Below, piece by piece: positions 28,034 to 36,942 of a stretch of 64,000 nucleotides of DNA; the first letter of the stretch is position 1; the number at the start of each line of letters is the position of its first letter. Position numbers and translations under genes: made by a program. Below the pieces are notes generated by a model. That model saw only the letters and a list, made by a program, of their open reading frames with translations, was not told the origin of the DNA and searched no databases. Source of the stretch: Gammaproteobacteria bacterium (GTDB taxonomy: Bacteria; Pseudomonadota; Gammaproteobacteria; GCA-001735895). The stretch covers positions 36,314 to 100,313 of the forward strand of contig JAAEMR010000164.1 in NCBI GenBank assembly GCA_024225395.1. The letters are read 5' to 3'.

Positions 28034-29353
28034 ATGTTAGGGGGACGACGCCGAGTCGCCACCGCGGTCAATGTCTGGCCGGGTTATGTGGATGCCTTAT
28101 CAGCACTGCTCATGCTGATCATTTTTATGCTGCTAATTTTTACGCTGGCACAGGTATTTCTGGCCCAGACCGTTTTCAACAAAGATGCCGAACTGGATCA
28201 GTTAAATGCCAAACTTGCTGACATATCGAATGCACTACAGGTCCAGCAAAATACTAACCGGACATTAAGCAAGAAGCTCAACGTTCTACGTAACCAGTAC
28301 AATCAGGGAGTATTATTTCAATCTGCATTAAAAGAGCAAATTGCCGAACTGGAAACAACCATCAAGGCCGACAGGCAAACTATTAGCTTACAACTCGGGG
28401 AAATGGCCCAGTTACAACACGATATCATTGCACTGCGTCAGGTACGCGCAAACCTTGAATCTGATGTCGCCAACCTCGCCAGCCTGCTGCAAAACCGCGA
28501 TCAAAATATAGAATTACTCAAAAATGACTTAAGTAATCGACTGGCACAGCTTGGAATGATGCGCGACAACACGAAATCACTTCAGGCCAAACTGGCCGAT
28601 CAGCAAAACATGACCATGCTGGCACAACAGGATATCACCAAAAAAGAATTTCGAATTCAGGATCTGGTAGCCATAGTCGATCAGGCTGAACAAGCGCTGA
28701 AAGATGAAAAGAAACTTTCTGCCAGTGCCTATGCCAATGTCCAGCAACTCAGCCAGCAAATAGATACACTGAAGAATCAACTGGACAGCATTAGCCGTGC
28801 TTTACAACTGGAAGAACAAAAGACATCCGATCAAAATACGCAACTGGCTGATCTTGGACAAAGGCTGAACACACTACTCGCTGAACGGGTGAATGAGCTT
28901 GAACAATACCGATCAGAATTCTTCGGACGACTTCGACAGGTACTGATTAAAAATCAGAACATCCGGATTGAAGGTGACCGCTTTCTTCTTCCATCAGAAT
29001 TATTTTTTGCTTCAGGCTCGGCGATACTGGGTCAACAGGGTAAACATGAACTCAGAAAACTGGCGCAGATTCTCAATGAAATAACGATTGCCATACCGGA
29101 CGATATCAACTGGATTTTACGAATTGACGGTCACACCGATCAGGTACCCATTAATACTCAACGCTTTCCATCCAACTGGGAATTATCGACTGCACGCGCT
29201 GTCTCTGTTGTCAGGTACCTGGCTGAACAGGGCATAAAGCCAAAACGCATGACTGCCGCTGGATTTGGAGAGTTCCACCCGGTTGACCCGGGGCATACCA
29301 CTGAAGCTTATCAGCGTAATCGGCGCATTGAGCTAAAACTGACGAAGCGTTAA
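28034..29353 (+). CDS. MotB/OmpA-like peptidoglycan-binding partner of the proton channel
   Basis: A 439-residue protein. A short cytoplasmic N terminus precedes one membrane helix (about residues 17-42) carrying Asp20 in GYVDALSALL, the position of the proton-carrying Asp of MotB. Residues ~50-290 are a very long coiled coil. Residues ~320-437 form an OmpA-like domain with RIDGHTDQVPI, NWELSTARAVSVVRYL and NRRIELKL. It would anchor to peptidoglycan and plug into the channel protein upstream. The GGAG-like site before ATG 28034 supports the start. The long coil distinguishes it from flagellar MotB and from TolR/ExbD. Confidence 0.88.
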   Translation: MLGGRRRVATAVNVWPGYVDALSALLMLIIFMLLIFTLAQVFLAQTVFNKDAELDQLNAKLADISNALQVQQNTNRTLSKKLNVLRNQYNQGVLFQSALKEQIAELETTIKADRQTISLQLGEMAQLQHDIIALRQVRANLESDVANLASLLQNRDQNIELLKNDLSNRLAQLGMMRDNTKSLQAKLADQQNMTMLAQQDITKKEFRIQDLVAIVDQAEQALKDEKKLSASAYANVQQLSQQIDTLKNQLDSISRALQLEEQKTSDQNTQLADLGQRLNTLLAERVNELEQYRSEFFGRLRQVLIKNQNIRIEGDRFLLPSELFFASGSAILGQQGKHELRKLAQILNEITIAIPDDINWILRIDGHTDQVPINTQRFPSNWELSTARAVSVVRYLAEQGIKPKRMTAAGFGEFHPVDPGHTTEAYQRNRRIELKLTKR

Positions 29354-29377
29354 AAAAGATATAGCTCAACATAAAAA

Positions 29378-29398
29378 AAGCCCGCATATAGCGGGCTT
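29378..29398 (-). terminator. intrinsic terminator of apbC
   Basis: The hairpin AAGCCCGC / GCGGGCTT with ATATA loop is followed on the minus strand by seven T. This is a good rho-independent terminator 29 bases beyond the apbC stop. On the plus strand it may also end the proton-channel transcript (25 bases after the stop), though without a T run. Confidence 0.85.
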
Positions 29399-29426
29399 CT
29401 CAATATCTTGAAAAACTAAAGTTTGA

Positions 29427-30515
29427 TCAGTTATTCTGGATCACGATACTTGGAAATGCAGCAGAATGATCTTTCGCTTTTGTCGCCAGTTTGGCAGCTG
29501 TCTTACGAGCGATTTCACGATAGATTTCACTGACTTTGCTATCTGGCATAGAAGCTACCGTCGGGTTACCGCTGTCGGCATGTTCACGAATTTTGATATC
29601 CAGCGGTAAAGCACCGAGGAAATCAACGCCATACTCTTCAGCCATTTTTTGTCCACCACCTTCTCCGAAGATATGCTCTGCATGGTCACATTCACTACAA
29701 ATATGGATAGACATGTTTTCAACGATACCCAGAACAGGCACTTCTACTTTTTCGAACATCTTCAGGCCTTTACGGGCATCCAGCAACGCAATGTCCTGAG
29801 GGGTTGTCACAATAACCGCGCCACTGACTGGAATTTTCTGTGCCAGTGTTAACTGGGTATCACCGGTTCCCGGTGGTAAATCGATAACCATGTAATCAAC
29901 ATCAGTCCAGTTAGTATCATTCAGTAACTGTTCCAGAGCCTGTGTTACCATCGGACCACGCCAGATCATCGGGGTATCTTCTTCAACCAGGTAACCGATC
30001 GACATGGATTGAATACCGTGCCCTATCTTGGGCTCAAGGCTCTTGCCGTCAATAGATTCAGGCTGACCGGTACAACCGAGCATACGAGGCATGCTTGGTC
30101 CATAGATATCCGCATCCAGAATAGCAACCGTCGCGCCTTCTGCCTGCAATGCCAACCCCAGATTAACAGCAGTGGTTGATTTACCAACGCCGCCTTTACC
30201 GGACGCAACAGCAATAATATTCTTAATGCCTTCCTGGGGTTTCAAATTCTGCTGTACCGCGTGCGATACAATCTTGCTGGATACTTTAACGTCTACAGAG
30301 TCAACACCGTCAAGTGCAGAAACATTTTCGGAAACCAGACCTTTTAATGTGTCAAAATACCCCGCAGCCGGATATCCCAGAACAATAGTGATGCTGACCT
30401 TGCCACCCACAATTTCAATCGACTTGATAGACCGGGTTACTTTCAGATCTCTCTCGGTATTGACATCAATAATGCCACCTATCGCAGCTTCGACTTGTTC
30501 TTTTGTAATAGACAT
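29427..30515 (-). CDS. apbC: iron-sulfur cluster carrier protein ApbC/Mrp
   Basis: A 362-residue P-loop ATPase that carries and transfers Fe-S clusters. Residues 1-~85 are the MIP18/DUF59 domain. The deviant Walker A GKGGVGKS is at 106-113 and DADIYGPSMPRMLG follows. PPGTGDTQLT is the switch region. The cluster-binding CxxC is in HICSECDH, giving C-S-E-C. Divergent from metG, the standard gammaproteobacterial arrangement. Ends at a clear terminator. Confidence 0.96.
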   Translation of the reverse strand: MSITKEQVEAAIGGIIDVNTERDLKVTRSIKSIEIVGGKVSITIVLGYPAAGYFDTLKGLVSENVSALDGVDSVDVKVSSKIVSHAVQQNLKPQEGIKNIIAVASGKGGVGKSTTAVNLGLALQAEGATVAILDADIYGPSMPRMLGCTGQPESIDGKSLEPKIGHGIQSMSIGYLVEEDTPMIWRGPMVTQALEQLLNDTNWTDVDYMVIDLPPGTGDTQLTLAQKIPVSGAVIVTTPQDIALLDARKGLKMFEKVEVPVLGIVENMSIHICSECDHAEHIFGEGGGQKMAEEYGVDFLGALPLDIKIREHADSGNPTVASMPDSKVSEIYREIARKTAAKLATKAKDHSAAFPSIVIQNN

Positions 30516-30696
30516 AAAAATACCTTATTTATGGATTTATTTTGAGCGCAGTATTCTACATTAGTCACCGCTAATATTTAACCATTAATTTCCGAAGGTT
30601 TTACTCGGTTATTTAATGCCTAACGTCAACTGACCCTATACAGATGCTGAAACAGCACATAAAATAGCGTATTTATTCACTCTAACTGTAAATTTC

Positions 30697-32730
30697 ATGA
30701 GTTCCCAAAAACGCAAAATTGTTGTAACCAGCGCACTTCCCTATGCAAATGGCCCCATTCATATAGGCCATATGGTGGAATATACACAAACCGACATATG
30801 GGTGCGCTTCCAGAAATTACAAGGGCACGAATGCATTTACGTTTGTGCCGATGATGCGCATGGAACTCCGATCATGTTGAGTGCCCAGAAAGAAGGTATA
30901 ACACCGCAAGAGCTGATTGATCGGGTAAAGGTTGAACATCAAGCTGATTTCGCTGACTTCCAGGTAAACTTTGATAACTTTCACAGTACACATTCTGAAG
31001 AAAACAAATATTTTGCGACCTATATTTACAATCAGATTAAAGAAGCCGGGCATATTGCAACTCGAACTATTTCTCAATCCTACGACCCGAAAGCCGAAAT
31101 GTTTTTACCGGATCGTTTTATCAAAGGTGAATGCCCGAACTGTGGTGCTGCCGATCAATACGGCGATAACTGCGAGGTTTGCGGTGCAACCTATGACCCG
31201 ACCGAATTAAAAAACCCTAAATCAGTCGTAACTGGTGAAACACCAGTTCTAAAAGATTCTAAGCAATACTTCTTCAAACTCGGTGATTACTCCGAGATGC
31301 TAAAAGAATGGACGCGTGCAGGTCACATTCAAAAAGAAATTGCCAACAAGATGGACGAATGGCTGGAAGAAGGTCTGCGTGACTGGGATATCTCTCGCAA
31401 CGCACCTTACTGGGGTTTTGAAATTCCCGATGCACCCGGCAAGTATTTTTACGTGTGGATGGATGCCCCGATTGGTTATCTCGCCAGCTTTAAAAACTGG
31501 TGCGACAAAACCGGGCATGACTTCGATGATTACTGGTCAGCCGACAGCAAGGCCGAATTATATCATTTCATCGGCAAAGACATCGCCCGTTTCCATACCC
31601 TGTTCTTCCCGGCCATGCTGCATGGCGCAGGTTTTCGTAAACCGACAGCCGTTTACTGTCATGGATTCCTGACCGTGGACGGGCAGAAAATGTCCAAGTC
31701 ACGCGGCACCAATATCAAAGCAAGAACTTACCTGGATCATTTAAATCCGGAATACCTGCGTTATTACTTCGCAGCTAAACTGAACTCCGGCATAGAGGAT
31801 ATCGACCTCAATCTTGAGGACTTCATGGCTCGCGTTAATTCCGACCTGGTTGGGAAAGTGGTCAACATTGCCAGTCGCTGTGCGGGTTTCATTGTCAAAA
31901 AGTTCGATGCAAAGCTGAGTGACACAATCAGTGACGACAGTTTGAATCAGAAGTTTTTAGCGGCTGCCGAATCCATCGCCAACGATTACGAAGGCCGTGA
32001 ATTTAGTAAAGCGATGCGTGAAATCATGGCACTGGCCGACCTGGCGAATCAATATATCGATGAGCAGGAACCCTGGGTTCGCATCAAGGATGCAAGCCAG
32101 CAACAGAATGTACAGGACACCTGTAGCATCGGCATCAACTGCTTTCGCCAGTTAATTATCATGTTAAAACCCGTGTTACCTAACCTGGCTAAACAGGCAG
32201 AGGCTTTTCTGAATGTTGATGACTTACAGTGGTCAGACCTTAGCAACAACCTGACCGGACACAGCATCAATAAATTCAAGCCGCTGATGACTCGCATCGA
32301 GAAAGACAGGATCGACGCCATCATTAAAGCCAGTAAAGAAGCGCAGGCAACCGAAGCCCAGCTGGCACCACAGGTCACTGATTCAAATATTGACCCCATA
32401 GCCGATGAAATCAGCTTTGAAGATTTTGCCAAACTGGATCTACGTGTCGCCAAAATTGTAAAAGCCGAAGCGGTTGAAAAAGCAGACAAACTATTGCAGT
32501 TAACGCTGGATATAGGCATCGAGCAACGCAATGTTTTCGCCGGCATAAAATCAGCCTATAAACCGGAACAACTGGAAGGAAAACTGACCGTTATGGTGGC
32601 TAACCTGGCTCCACGAAAAATGCGATTCGGGGTCTCTGAAGGCATGGTGCTGGCGGCTGGACCGGGCGGGAAAGATATTCATATACTAAACCCGGATGAT
32701 GGAGCGACACCCGGCATGCGGATCAAGTAA
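30697..32730 (+). CDS. metG: methionyl-tRNA synthetase
   Basis: A 677-residue class I aminoacyl-tRNA synthetase. HIGH at 22-25 within [10 protein letters not shown]. The zinc knuckle CPNCG...CEVCG is at ~145-161. KMSKS is at 331-335 ([13 protein letters not shown]). A C-terminal EMAP/Arc1-type tRNA-binding domain starts near residue 575 ([15 protein letters not shown]) and makes the homodimer, as in E. coli. Full length. The lipoprotein gene that follows begins seven bases after the stop. Confidence 0.98.
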   Translation: MSSQKRKIVVTSALPYANGPIHIGHMVEYTQTDIWVRFQKLQGHECIYVCADDAHGTPIMLSAQKEGITPQELIDRVKVEHQADFADFQVNFDNFHSTHSEENKYFATYIYNQIKEAGHIATRTISQSYDPKAEMFLPDRFIKGECPNCGAADQYGDNCEVCGATYDPTELKNPKSVVTGETPVLKDSKQYFFKLGDYSEMLKEWTRAGHIQKEIANKMDEWLEEGLRDWDISRNAPYWGFEIPDAPGKYFYVWMDAPIGYLASFKNWCDKTGHDFDDYWSADSKAELYHFIGKDIARFHTLFFPAMLHGAGFRKPTAVYCHGFLTVDGQKMSKSRGTNIKARTYLDHLNPEYLRYYFAAKLNSGIEDIDLNLEDFMARVNSDLVGKVVNIASRCAGFIVKKFDAKLSDTISDDSLNQKFLAAAESIANDYEGREFSKAMREIMALADLANQYIDEQEPWVRIKDASQQQNVQDTCSIGINCFRQLIIMLKPVLPNLAKQAEAFLNVDDLQWSDLSNNLTGHSINKFKPLMTRIEKDRIDAIIKASKEAQATEAQLAPQVTDSNIDPIADEISFEDFAKLDLRVAKIVKAEAVEKADKLLQLTLDIGIEQRNVFAGIKSAYKPEQLEGKLTVMVANLAPRKMRFGVSEGMVLAAGPGGKDIHILNPDDGATPGMRIK

Positions 32731-32737
32731 GGAAAAC

Positions 32738-33961
32738 TTGATCAGTAGACTACTCAGCTGCTGTTTCCTGCTACTGCTTTTATTAGGCAGTAGCGGTTGC
32801 AGTTCTTTAGCTAAATACCCGGTACAGAGTGAGTTACTGGGTGAAGCCATCGACACCACGGTAGATTCAGAGATTGCCCGGTACTATCTGGACACCTACC
32901 TTCAGGGCAAGAGACTAAAACCTGAATATGACTATCAAATAGATCATGTCTACACCATCCAGGGAGAAGTTTTACCGACACGCAATGATTTAAAGAAAAT
33001 TTCAGCCGAGTTTTCAGTCGATTTTGCTTCTCTGTTTTTTTTAGACCAGTTGATGCTGCAAAAGAAAAATCAGCTGGCACAACAAAAATTCTATGACTAT
33101 TTAACCACTGATAAAAGCCATCTTTATTCAACTCTGGCCCATTTTAATTCATACCGCGTATTATTTGTTCCGGGCTGGAACTATGTTGATAACGGCACTC
33201 TTACCGGTTCCGATCTGGCACTACCACGTCAACTAATTTCAGATCTGGGTATAGAAAACCACCTGATTATGACGCCTTCCAATGGTTCAGTAAAAGCCAG
33301 TGCAGACGTTTTATCTGAAGCCATTTTAAAATACAGTCAATACGATAAAAAATTAATCATTGTCGGTGCCAGTGCAGCCGGTCCCGCAATACATCTTACT
33401 CTCGGTGAACTACTACCTCATGACCAGCTTTCTTCAGTAGTCGCCTGGATCAACCTGGGTGGAATATTACAGGGAAGTCCACTGGTTGATTATTTCGAGC
33501 TTTGGCCACAAAAAGGCTTGATGAACATGCTGCTTTGGTACAAAGGCTGGGAACATGAGGATATTCTCAGTATGTCGGTTAAAACAAGTCGAGAGCGTTT
33601 TAAACGATTAAAACTCGACCCGGATCTGTTAATTTTCAACTACCTGGGCCTTTCGCTCAGCGGCAATTTAAGTCACTTATCCAACAGTAAATACCCTCTG
33701 ATAAAAAGTGAAGGACCTAATGATGGGTTAACCCTGCTCCCCGATGTCATCGCTCCTAATAGCTCAACCCTAATCTCGGTAAATAGTGATCATTATTTTG
33801 GTGAGGATCCTCTGATTGATGACAAAACCATAGCCGTATTGAAAACTGTTATTCATTACCTCGAAAGCCGAAACACAGCGCACAGGGAAACCTACTCAAA
33901 CTATATTTTTAACCTGGAAAAAAGCCTGCTCTCCGAAAACAGCCGGGCTTCTAAATTTTGA
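32738..33961 (+). CDS. lipoprotein with alpha/beta-hydrolase fold
   Basis: A 407-residue protein from a TTG at 32738 with TAAGGA just upstream. The alternative ATG (32696) lies inside metG and would spoil the signal. The opening hydrophobic stretch ends in LGSSGC, a lipobox with Cys21, so it is likely membrane-anchored. Hydrolase features: FVPGWNYVDNGTLTG (oxyanion-type loop), the nucleophile elbow GASAAG, a candidate Asp in EGPNDGLTLL and a candidate His in NSDHYFG. Substrate unknown; an esterase- or lipase-like role is possible. I do not recognise a named family. Confidence 0.7.
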   Translation: MISRLLSCCFLLLLLLGSSGCSSLAKYPVQSELLGEAIDTTVDSEIARYYLDTYLQGKRLKPEYDYQIDHVYTIQGEVLPTRNDLKKISAEFSVDFASLFFLDQLMLQKKNQLAQQKFYDYLTTDKSHLYSTLAHFNSYRVLFVPGWNYVDNGTLTGSDLALPRQLISDLGIENHLIMTPSNGSVKASADVLSEAILKYSQYDKKLIIVGASAAGPAIHLTLGELLPHDQLSSVVAWINLGGILQGSPLVDYFELWPQKGLMNMLLWYKGWEHEDILSMSVKTSRERFKRLKLDPDLLIFNYLGLSLSGNLSHLSNSKYPLIKSEGPNDGLTLLPDVIAPNSSTLISVNSDHYFGEDPLIDDKTIAVLKTVIHYLESRNTAHRETYSNYIFNLEKSLLSENSRASKF

Positions 33962-34022
33962 AAGCTGAACTAAAAGCGATTACACTCTAATGAGCCTCTG
34001 ATAATTTTAACTGGGAAGACTA

Positions 34023-34298
34023 ATGAAAGACTTATTAGAAAAATTCATCAACCGTGAAGTCGGCATTAATATCGAGCGGCCACTCAGAATAGACTCAGCC
34101 ACTTTAACATCAGTCAGTGATTTTTATTTTTCTGTAATAGATGAAAATAAAGGCTATACCCATCACTTTTCGTATAACAGCATTATTCAAATTATTGAAC
34201 ACCCGGATGGTATCGATGTCGGTGGATTATTCGAACACAAAAAACATTTCAACCTGGTCATTAAGGTGGGGCATATTCCTGAATTTACGCCTATGTAA
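34023..34298 (+). CDS. hypothetical protein, 91 residues
   Basis: Soluble, no signal peptide or membrane segment. GGGAAG lies a few bases before ATG 34023, supporting expression. The sequence alternates charged and hydrophobic residues with several predicted beta strands (HFSYNSIIQIIEHPDGIDV). No family recognised. It lies between the lipoprotein hydrolase and the sulfotransferase-like gene, all on the plus strand, with 18 bases to the next start. Confidence 0.65.
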   Translation: MKDLLEKFINREVGINIERPLRIDSATLTSVSDFYFSVIDENKGYTHHFSYNSIIQIIEHPDGIDVGGLFEHKKHFNLVIKVGHIPEFTPM

Positions 34299-34316
34299 GC
34301 CCACATAATTCAACAC

Positions 34317-35048
34317 ATGGGCAATCATCCATCAAGGATTTACCTGTTAAGCCACATGCGTGCCTTTAGCAGTTTAATCGGGCATATTCTCGGTTCCCAT
34401 CCAGAAATCAACGGCTATTATGAAATGCATATTAGCTACCAAAACAACAGCGACTTAAGCCTCCAGCAAAAGTCATACTGTCAGAACGAATCACTCAAAG
34501 CAGGCAGCCACTTTTTATTTGACAAGCTACTGCATAATGCTTATGACCTCGACTTACAGAAACTGAATTTACAACAACCTAAAATACTCATCGCACTCCG
34601 GTCACCCCAGAAAACCATCAAAAGTATTGTCAACCTGTTCAGGCAAAAAGATGAATGGCACCGTTACTCTGAACCTGCGCAAGCGGTAAACTATTATATT
34701 CAGCGGTTACAGAAACTAAGTGAGTTCAGTTTACAAAACTCTAAACAATATTATTATTTTGATGCTGAATTAATTCAGACAAATACGATAGAAATTCTTA
34801 CTTCCCTGACACACTGGCTTCATTTACAGTCACCGTTAAGCGATCAATACCAGCTCTTTTCTCAAACTGGAAAAAGCCGGGCGGGTGATTCATCAAGTAC
34901 GATTAAAAATGGAAAAATTCTATCTTCTACGACTAATTATTCAAACATTGAAATTCCCAACGAACTTATTGAAAGAGCAGAATTCGCTTATCTGGATTTT
35001 AGAAAAATAATGCTAGAAAATTCAATCGATAGAAAATTACTTAACTAA
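34317..35048 (+). CDS. sulfotransferase-like protein
   Basis: A 243-residue protein with a degenerate sulfotransferase N terminus. LLSHMRAFSSLIGHILGSHP resembles the PAPS 5'-phosphosulfate loop (SxxRSGSTLL..LL..HP), followed by a conserved-type acidic residue (YYEMH). The 3'-phosphate segment could be IALRSPQKTIKSIVNLF. The canonical RSGS core is altered to RAFS, so activity is uncertain. It may transfer sulfate to a glycan or lipid, given the glycosyltransferase-like gene facing it. Confidence 0.6.
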   Translation: MGNHPSRIYLLSHMRAFSSLIGHILGSHPEINGYYEMHISYQNNSDLSLQQKSYCQNESLKAGSHFLFDKLLHNAYDLDLQKLNLQQPKILIALRSPQKTIKSIVNLFRQKDEWHRYSEPAQAVNYYIQRLQKLSEFSLQNSKQYYYFDAELIQTNTIEILTSLTHWLHLQSPLSDQYQLFSQTGKSRAGDSSSTIKNGKILSSTTNYSNIEIPNELIERAEFAYLDFRKIMLENSIDRKLLN

Positions 35049-35051
35049 ATT

Positions 35052-35087
35052 CTTCGTGCTCTTTGTGCCTTCGTGGTGCATTTTTTT
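35052..35087. repeat. short tandem motif CTTCGTGSY with T run
   Basis: Three ~9-base near-repeats (CTTCGTGCT, CTTTGTGCC, TTCGTGGTG) are followed by seven T, between two convergent genes. I recall the same wording (TTTGTGCCTTCGTGGT) recurring in intergenic DNA of many unrelated bacteria. It is probably a dispersed element. The T run might help terminate the plus-strand transcript. Confidence 0.45.
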
Positions 35088-35098
35088 AGACTGTTAGT

Positions 35099-36940
35099 TT
35101 ATTCAGGAAACAACAGGTCCCAGGCATTTCTTTCTTTTCGGTAATTCAACAGTGCATTGATAATTTGAATCTTGCGTTGCTCACGATGTGATTTTGAAAT
35201 AATCTGACAATAGCCGACAGACTGTTCACCAAAATTCAATTCTATATTGCTGATAAATTTCTGAATTTTCTGTAGCGCTGATTTAGCCTCTGTCATGGAA
35301 AACCACCAGGCTGAATTATCCTCAAGCAATGTTTTCAAATCGTTATTTCTGCGTTTGATTAGTGCATGTTTGGATTGATACATTTCCAGTAATTCAAGCT
35401 CAATTTTATTGATGGCCTGGTTAACTGAATGACTATCGAACTCAGTTCCAATATCACCCTGTTTAGATAACTCAACCACCGTGAACAACATCAAGTCACC
35501 AAAGAACTGTCGTTCAAACTCATCCGTCAGGTTTATGGTTTCAGCCTGCTTCTCGACTCCCGGCCTGAAGTCATTGGTGAAATCATCCTGTAGAGTACGG
35601 GTGTGCAACATCGGCATATTCACCGAAGCAAAACGCTGTTTTATTTCAGCCTGTATCAAACGCCCGGCTGTCGGTCCTGACATTCTCAGGCGTAAATCAC
35701 CAAAAGGAATAATGTATTTTAAACCATCATAGTTAACGATGTAGTTACCGGGATAAATTGTTCTGGCTGGAGATAGATCAGTAAACTTTGCGTTATAACT
35801 AAATTGAGTTTTGCGGGTCAGGTGCTGTCCAAAAAAGAACGCGTTTACCCTTTCTGAAAACCCTTCAAGGCAGGATAAATTATCATGCTCACCATTTAGC
35901 AGACAAGGGTATTCGAAAGAGTCTGCTTTATTTTCAAAGCCAAATAATTTAGCCATATCATGATAGACCGCATCATCCGTTACCGCGTCAGCTCGATGAA
36001 AAGCACAGGTATCTGAAGGTTTCAATTCAGACAGCTGTTGCAAAAAGGCTGTCACATCCTGCAAAAAATTGGCCGCCATCACCGAAGGAGATACTGGCGG
36101 GTCTCCCACCAGTTTGCCCGTTAACATGGTGGTATCAGTTGCGGAAAATATGCGATTTATATAATAAAAATAATTAATTGCAGCGACACTCTGCTCAGCG
36201 GATTTCACCTGCCTGTTCACCATAAAAGATTGATCGCTATCAACCAGGTAATACAACGTGTCCTGTTTGTTTTCTGTGAGTTGTAAAAACTTTAGATAAC
36301 TCAGGTTGCGATTGGCAGCCTGACCTTTCAGGTAAAATTTTTCCCTGGGTTGACTGGTTAATATTGAACTCAATAATTGTCGTTGCTCTACAGCAATTTC
36401 CTGCAACAGGTCATACTGTTCCTGCTGACCAAAATGAATGACTTGTAACCCTTTTTCAGAATATTCTTTTGCCAGTGCAATATGCTTATCTATATTCACC
36501 TGTTCCTTACTGTCTTCGGCAATAATCACTTTTACTTTATTGAAATAGCCATCAGACTTTCCACCATATTTATAAAGCAGGCAAAGCTGATATATACTCT
36601 CCAGACAGCTACGAAGATGTTCGGGTCTATCGGCAGTGGGAATACTCAACATAAAATTTTTACGAGAATCCACCCCCATTTCAGCAATTAAAAATTCCTG
36701 TTCACGAAAAAGTGCCTGATACATTTCCAGCGTCGAATCAAACTCATCATCAGCATTCCATAACTCATTTTCCAGCAGAGGATAAACACGGTGGTAGAGA
36801 TCAACAATACTTTGCTGTTGAGTATCATTTGCCTGCTCAGACAAAGAATTTAATAACGTCGATAATTCAGAAACTTGTGGAATACCAGGCTGATATTGCT
36901 GTAGAAAACTGTGCAATACAGGAATATTTAGGTTGCTCAT
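35099..36940 (-). CDS. family-2-like glycosyltransferase-fold protein of unknown role
   Basis: A 613-residue cytoplasmic protein. Residues ~95-260 resemble a GT-A glycosyltransferase: MLSIPTADRPEHLRSCLESI is the usual nucleotide-sugar opening and YLVDSDQSF fits a DxD metal motif. Flanking helical regions of ~95 N-terminal and ~300 C-terminal residues are not recognised. No membrane helix. The adjacent thiamine-diphosphate enzyme ends two bases upstream of this start, so the two are co-transcribed. Function not known. Confidence 0.6.
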   Translation of the reverse strand: MSNLNIPVLHSFLQQYQPGIPQVSELSTLLNSLSEQANDTQQQSIVDLYHRVYPLLENELWNADDEFDSTLEMYQALFREQEFLIAEMGVDSRKNFMLSIPTADRPEHLRSCLESIYQLCLLYKYGGKSDGYFNKVKVIIAEDSKEQVNIDKHIALAKEYSEKGLQVIHFGQQEQYDLLQEIAVEQRQLLSSILTSQPREKFYLKGQAANRNLSYLKFLQLTENKQDTLYYLVDSDQSFMVNRQVKSAEQSVAAINYFYYINRIFSATDTTMLTGKLVGDPPVSPSVMAANFLQDVTAFLQQLSELKPSDTCAFHRADAVTDDAVYHDMAKLFGFENKADSFEYPCLLNGEHDNLSCLEGFSERVNAFFFGQHLTRKTQFSYNAKFTDLSPARTIYPGNYIVNYDGLKYIIPFGDLRLRMSGPTAGRLIQAEIKQRFASVNMPMLHTRTLQDDFTNDFRPGVEKQAETINLTDEFERQFFGDLMLFTVVELSKQGDIGTEFDSHSVNQAINKIELELLEMYQSKHALIKRRNNDLKTLLEDNSAWWFSMTEAKSALQKIQKFISNIELNFGEQSVGYCQIISKSHREQRKIQIINALLNYRKERNAWDLLFPE

Positions 36941-36942
36941 AG

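Noticed and set aside
27293..29353. Zorya-type anti-phage defence system
   Set aside because: The channel protein is too short for ZorA and there are no ZorC, ZorD or ZorE genes nearby; only the stator-like pair is present.
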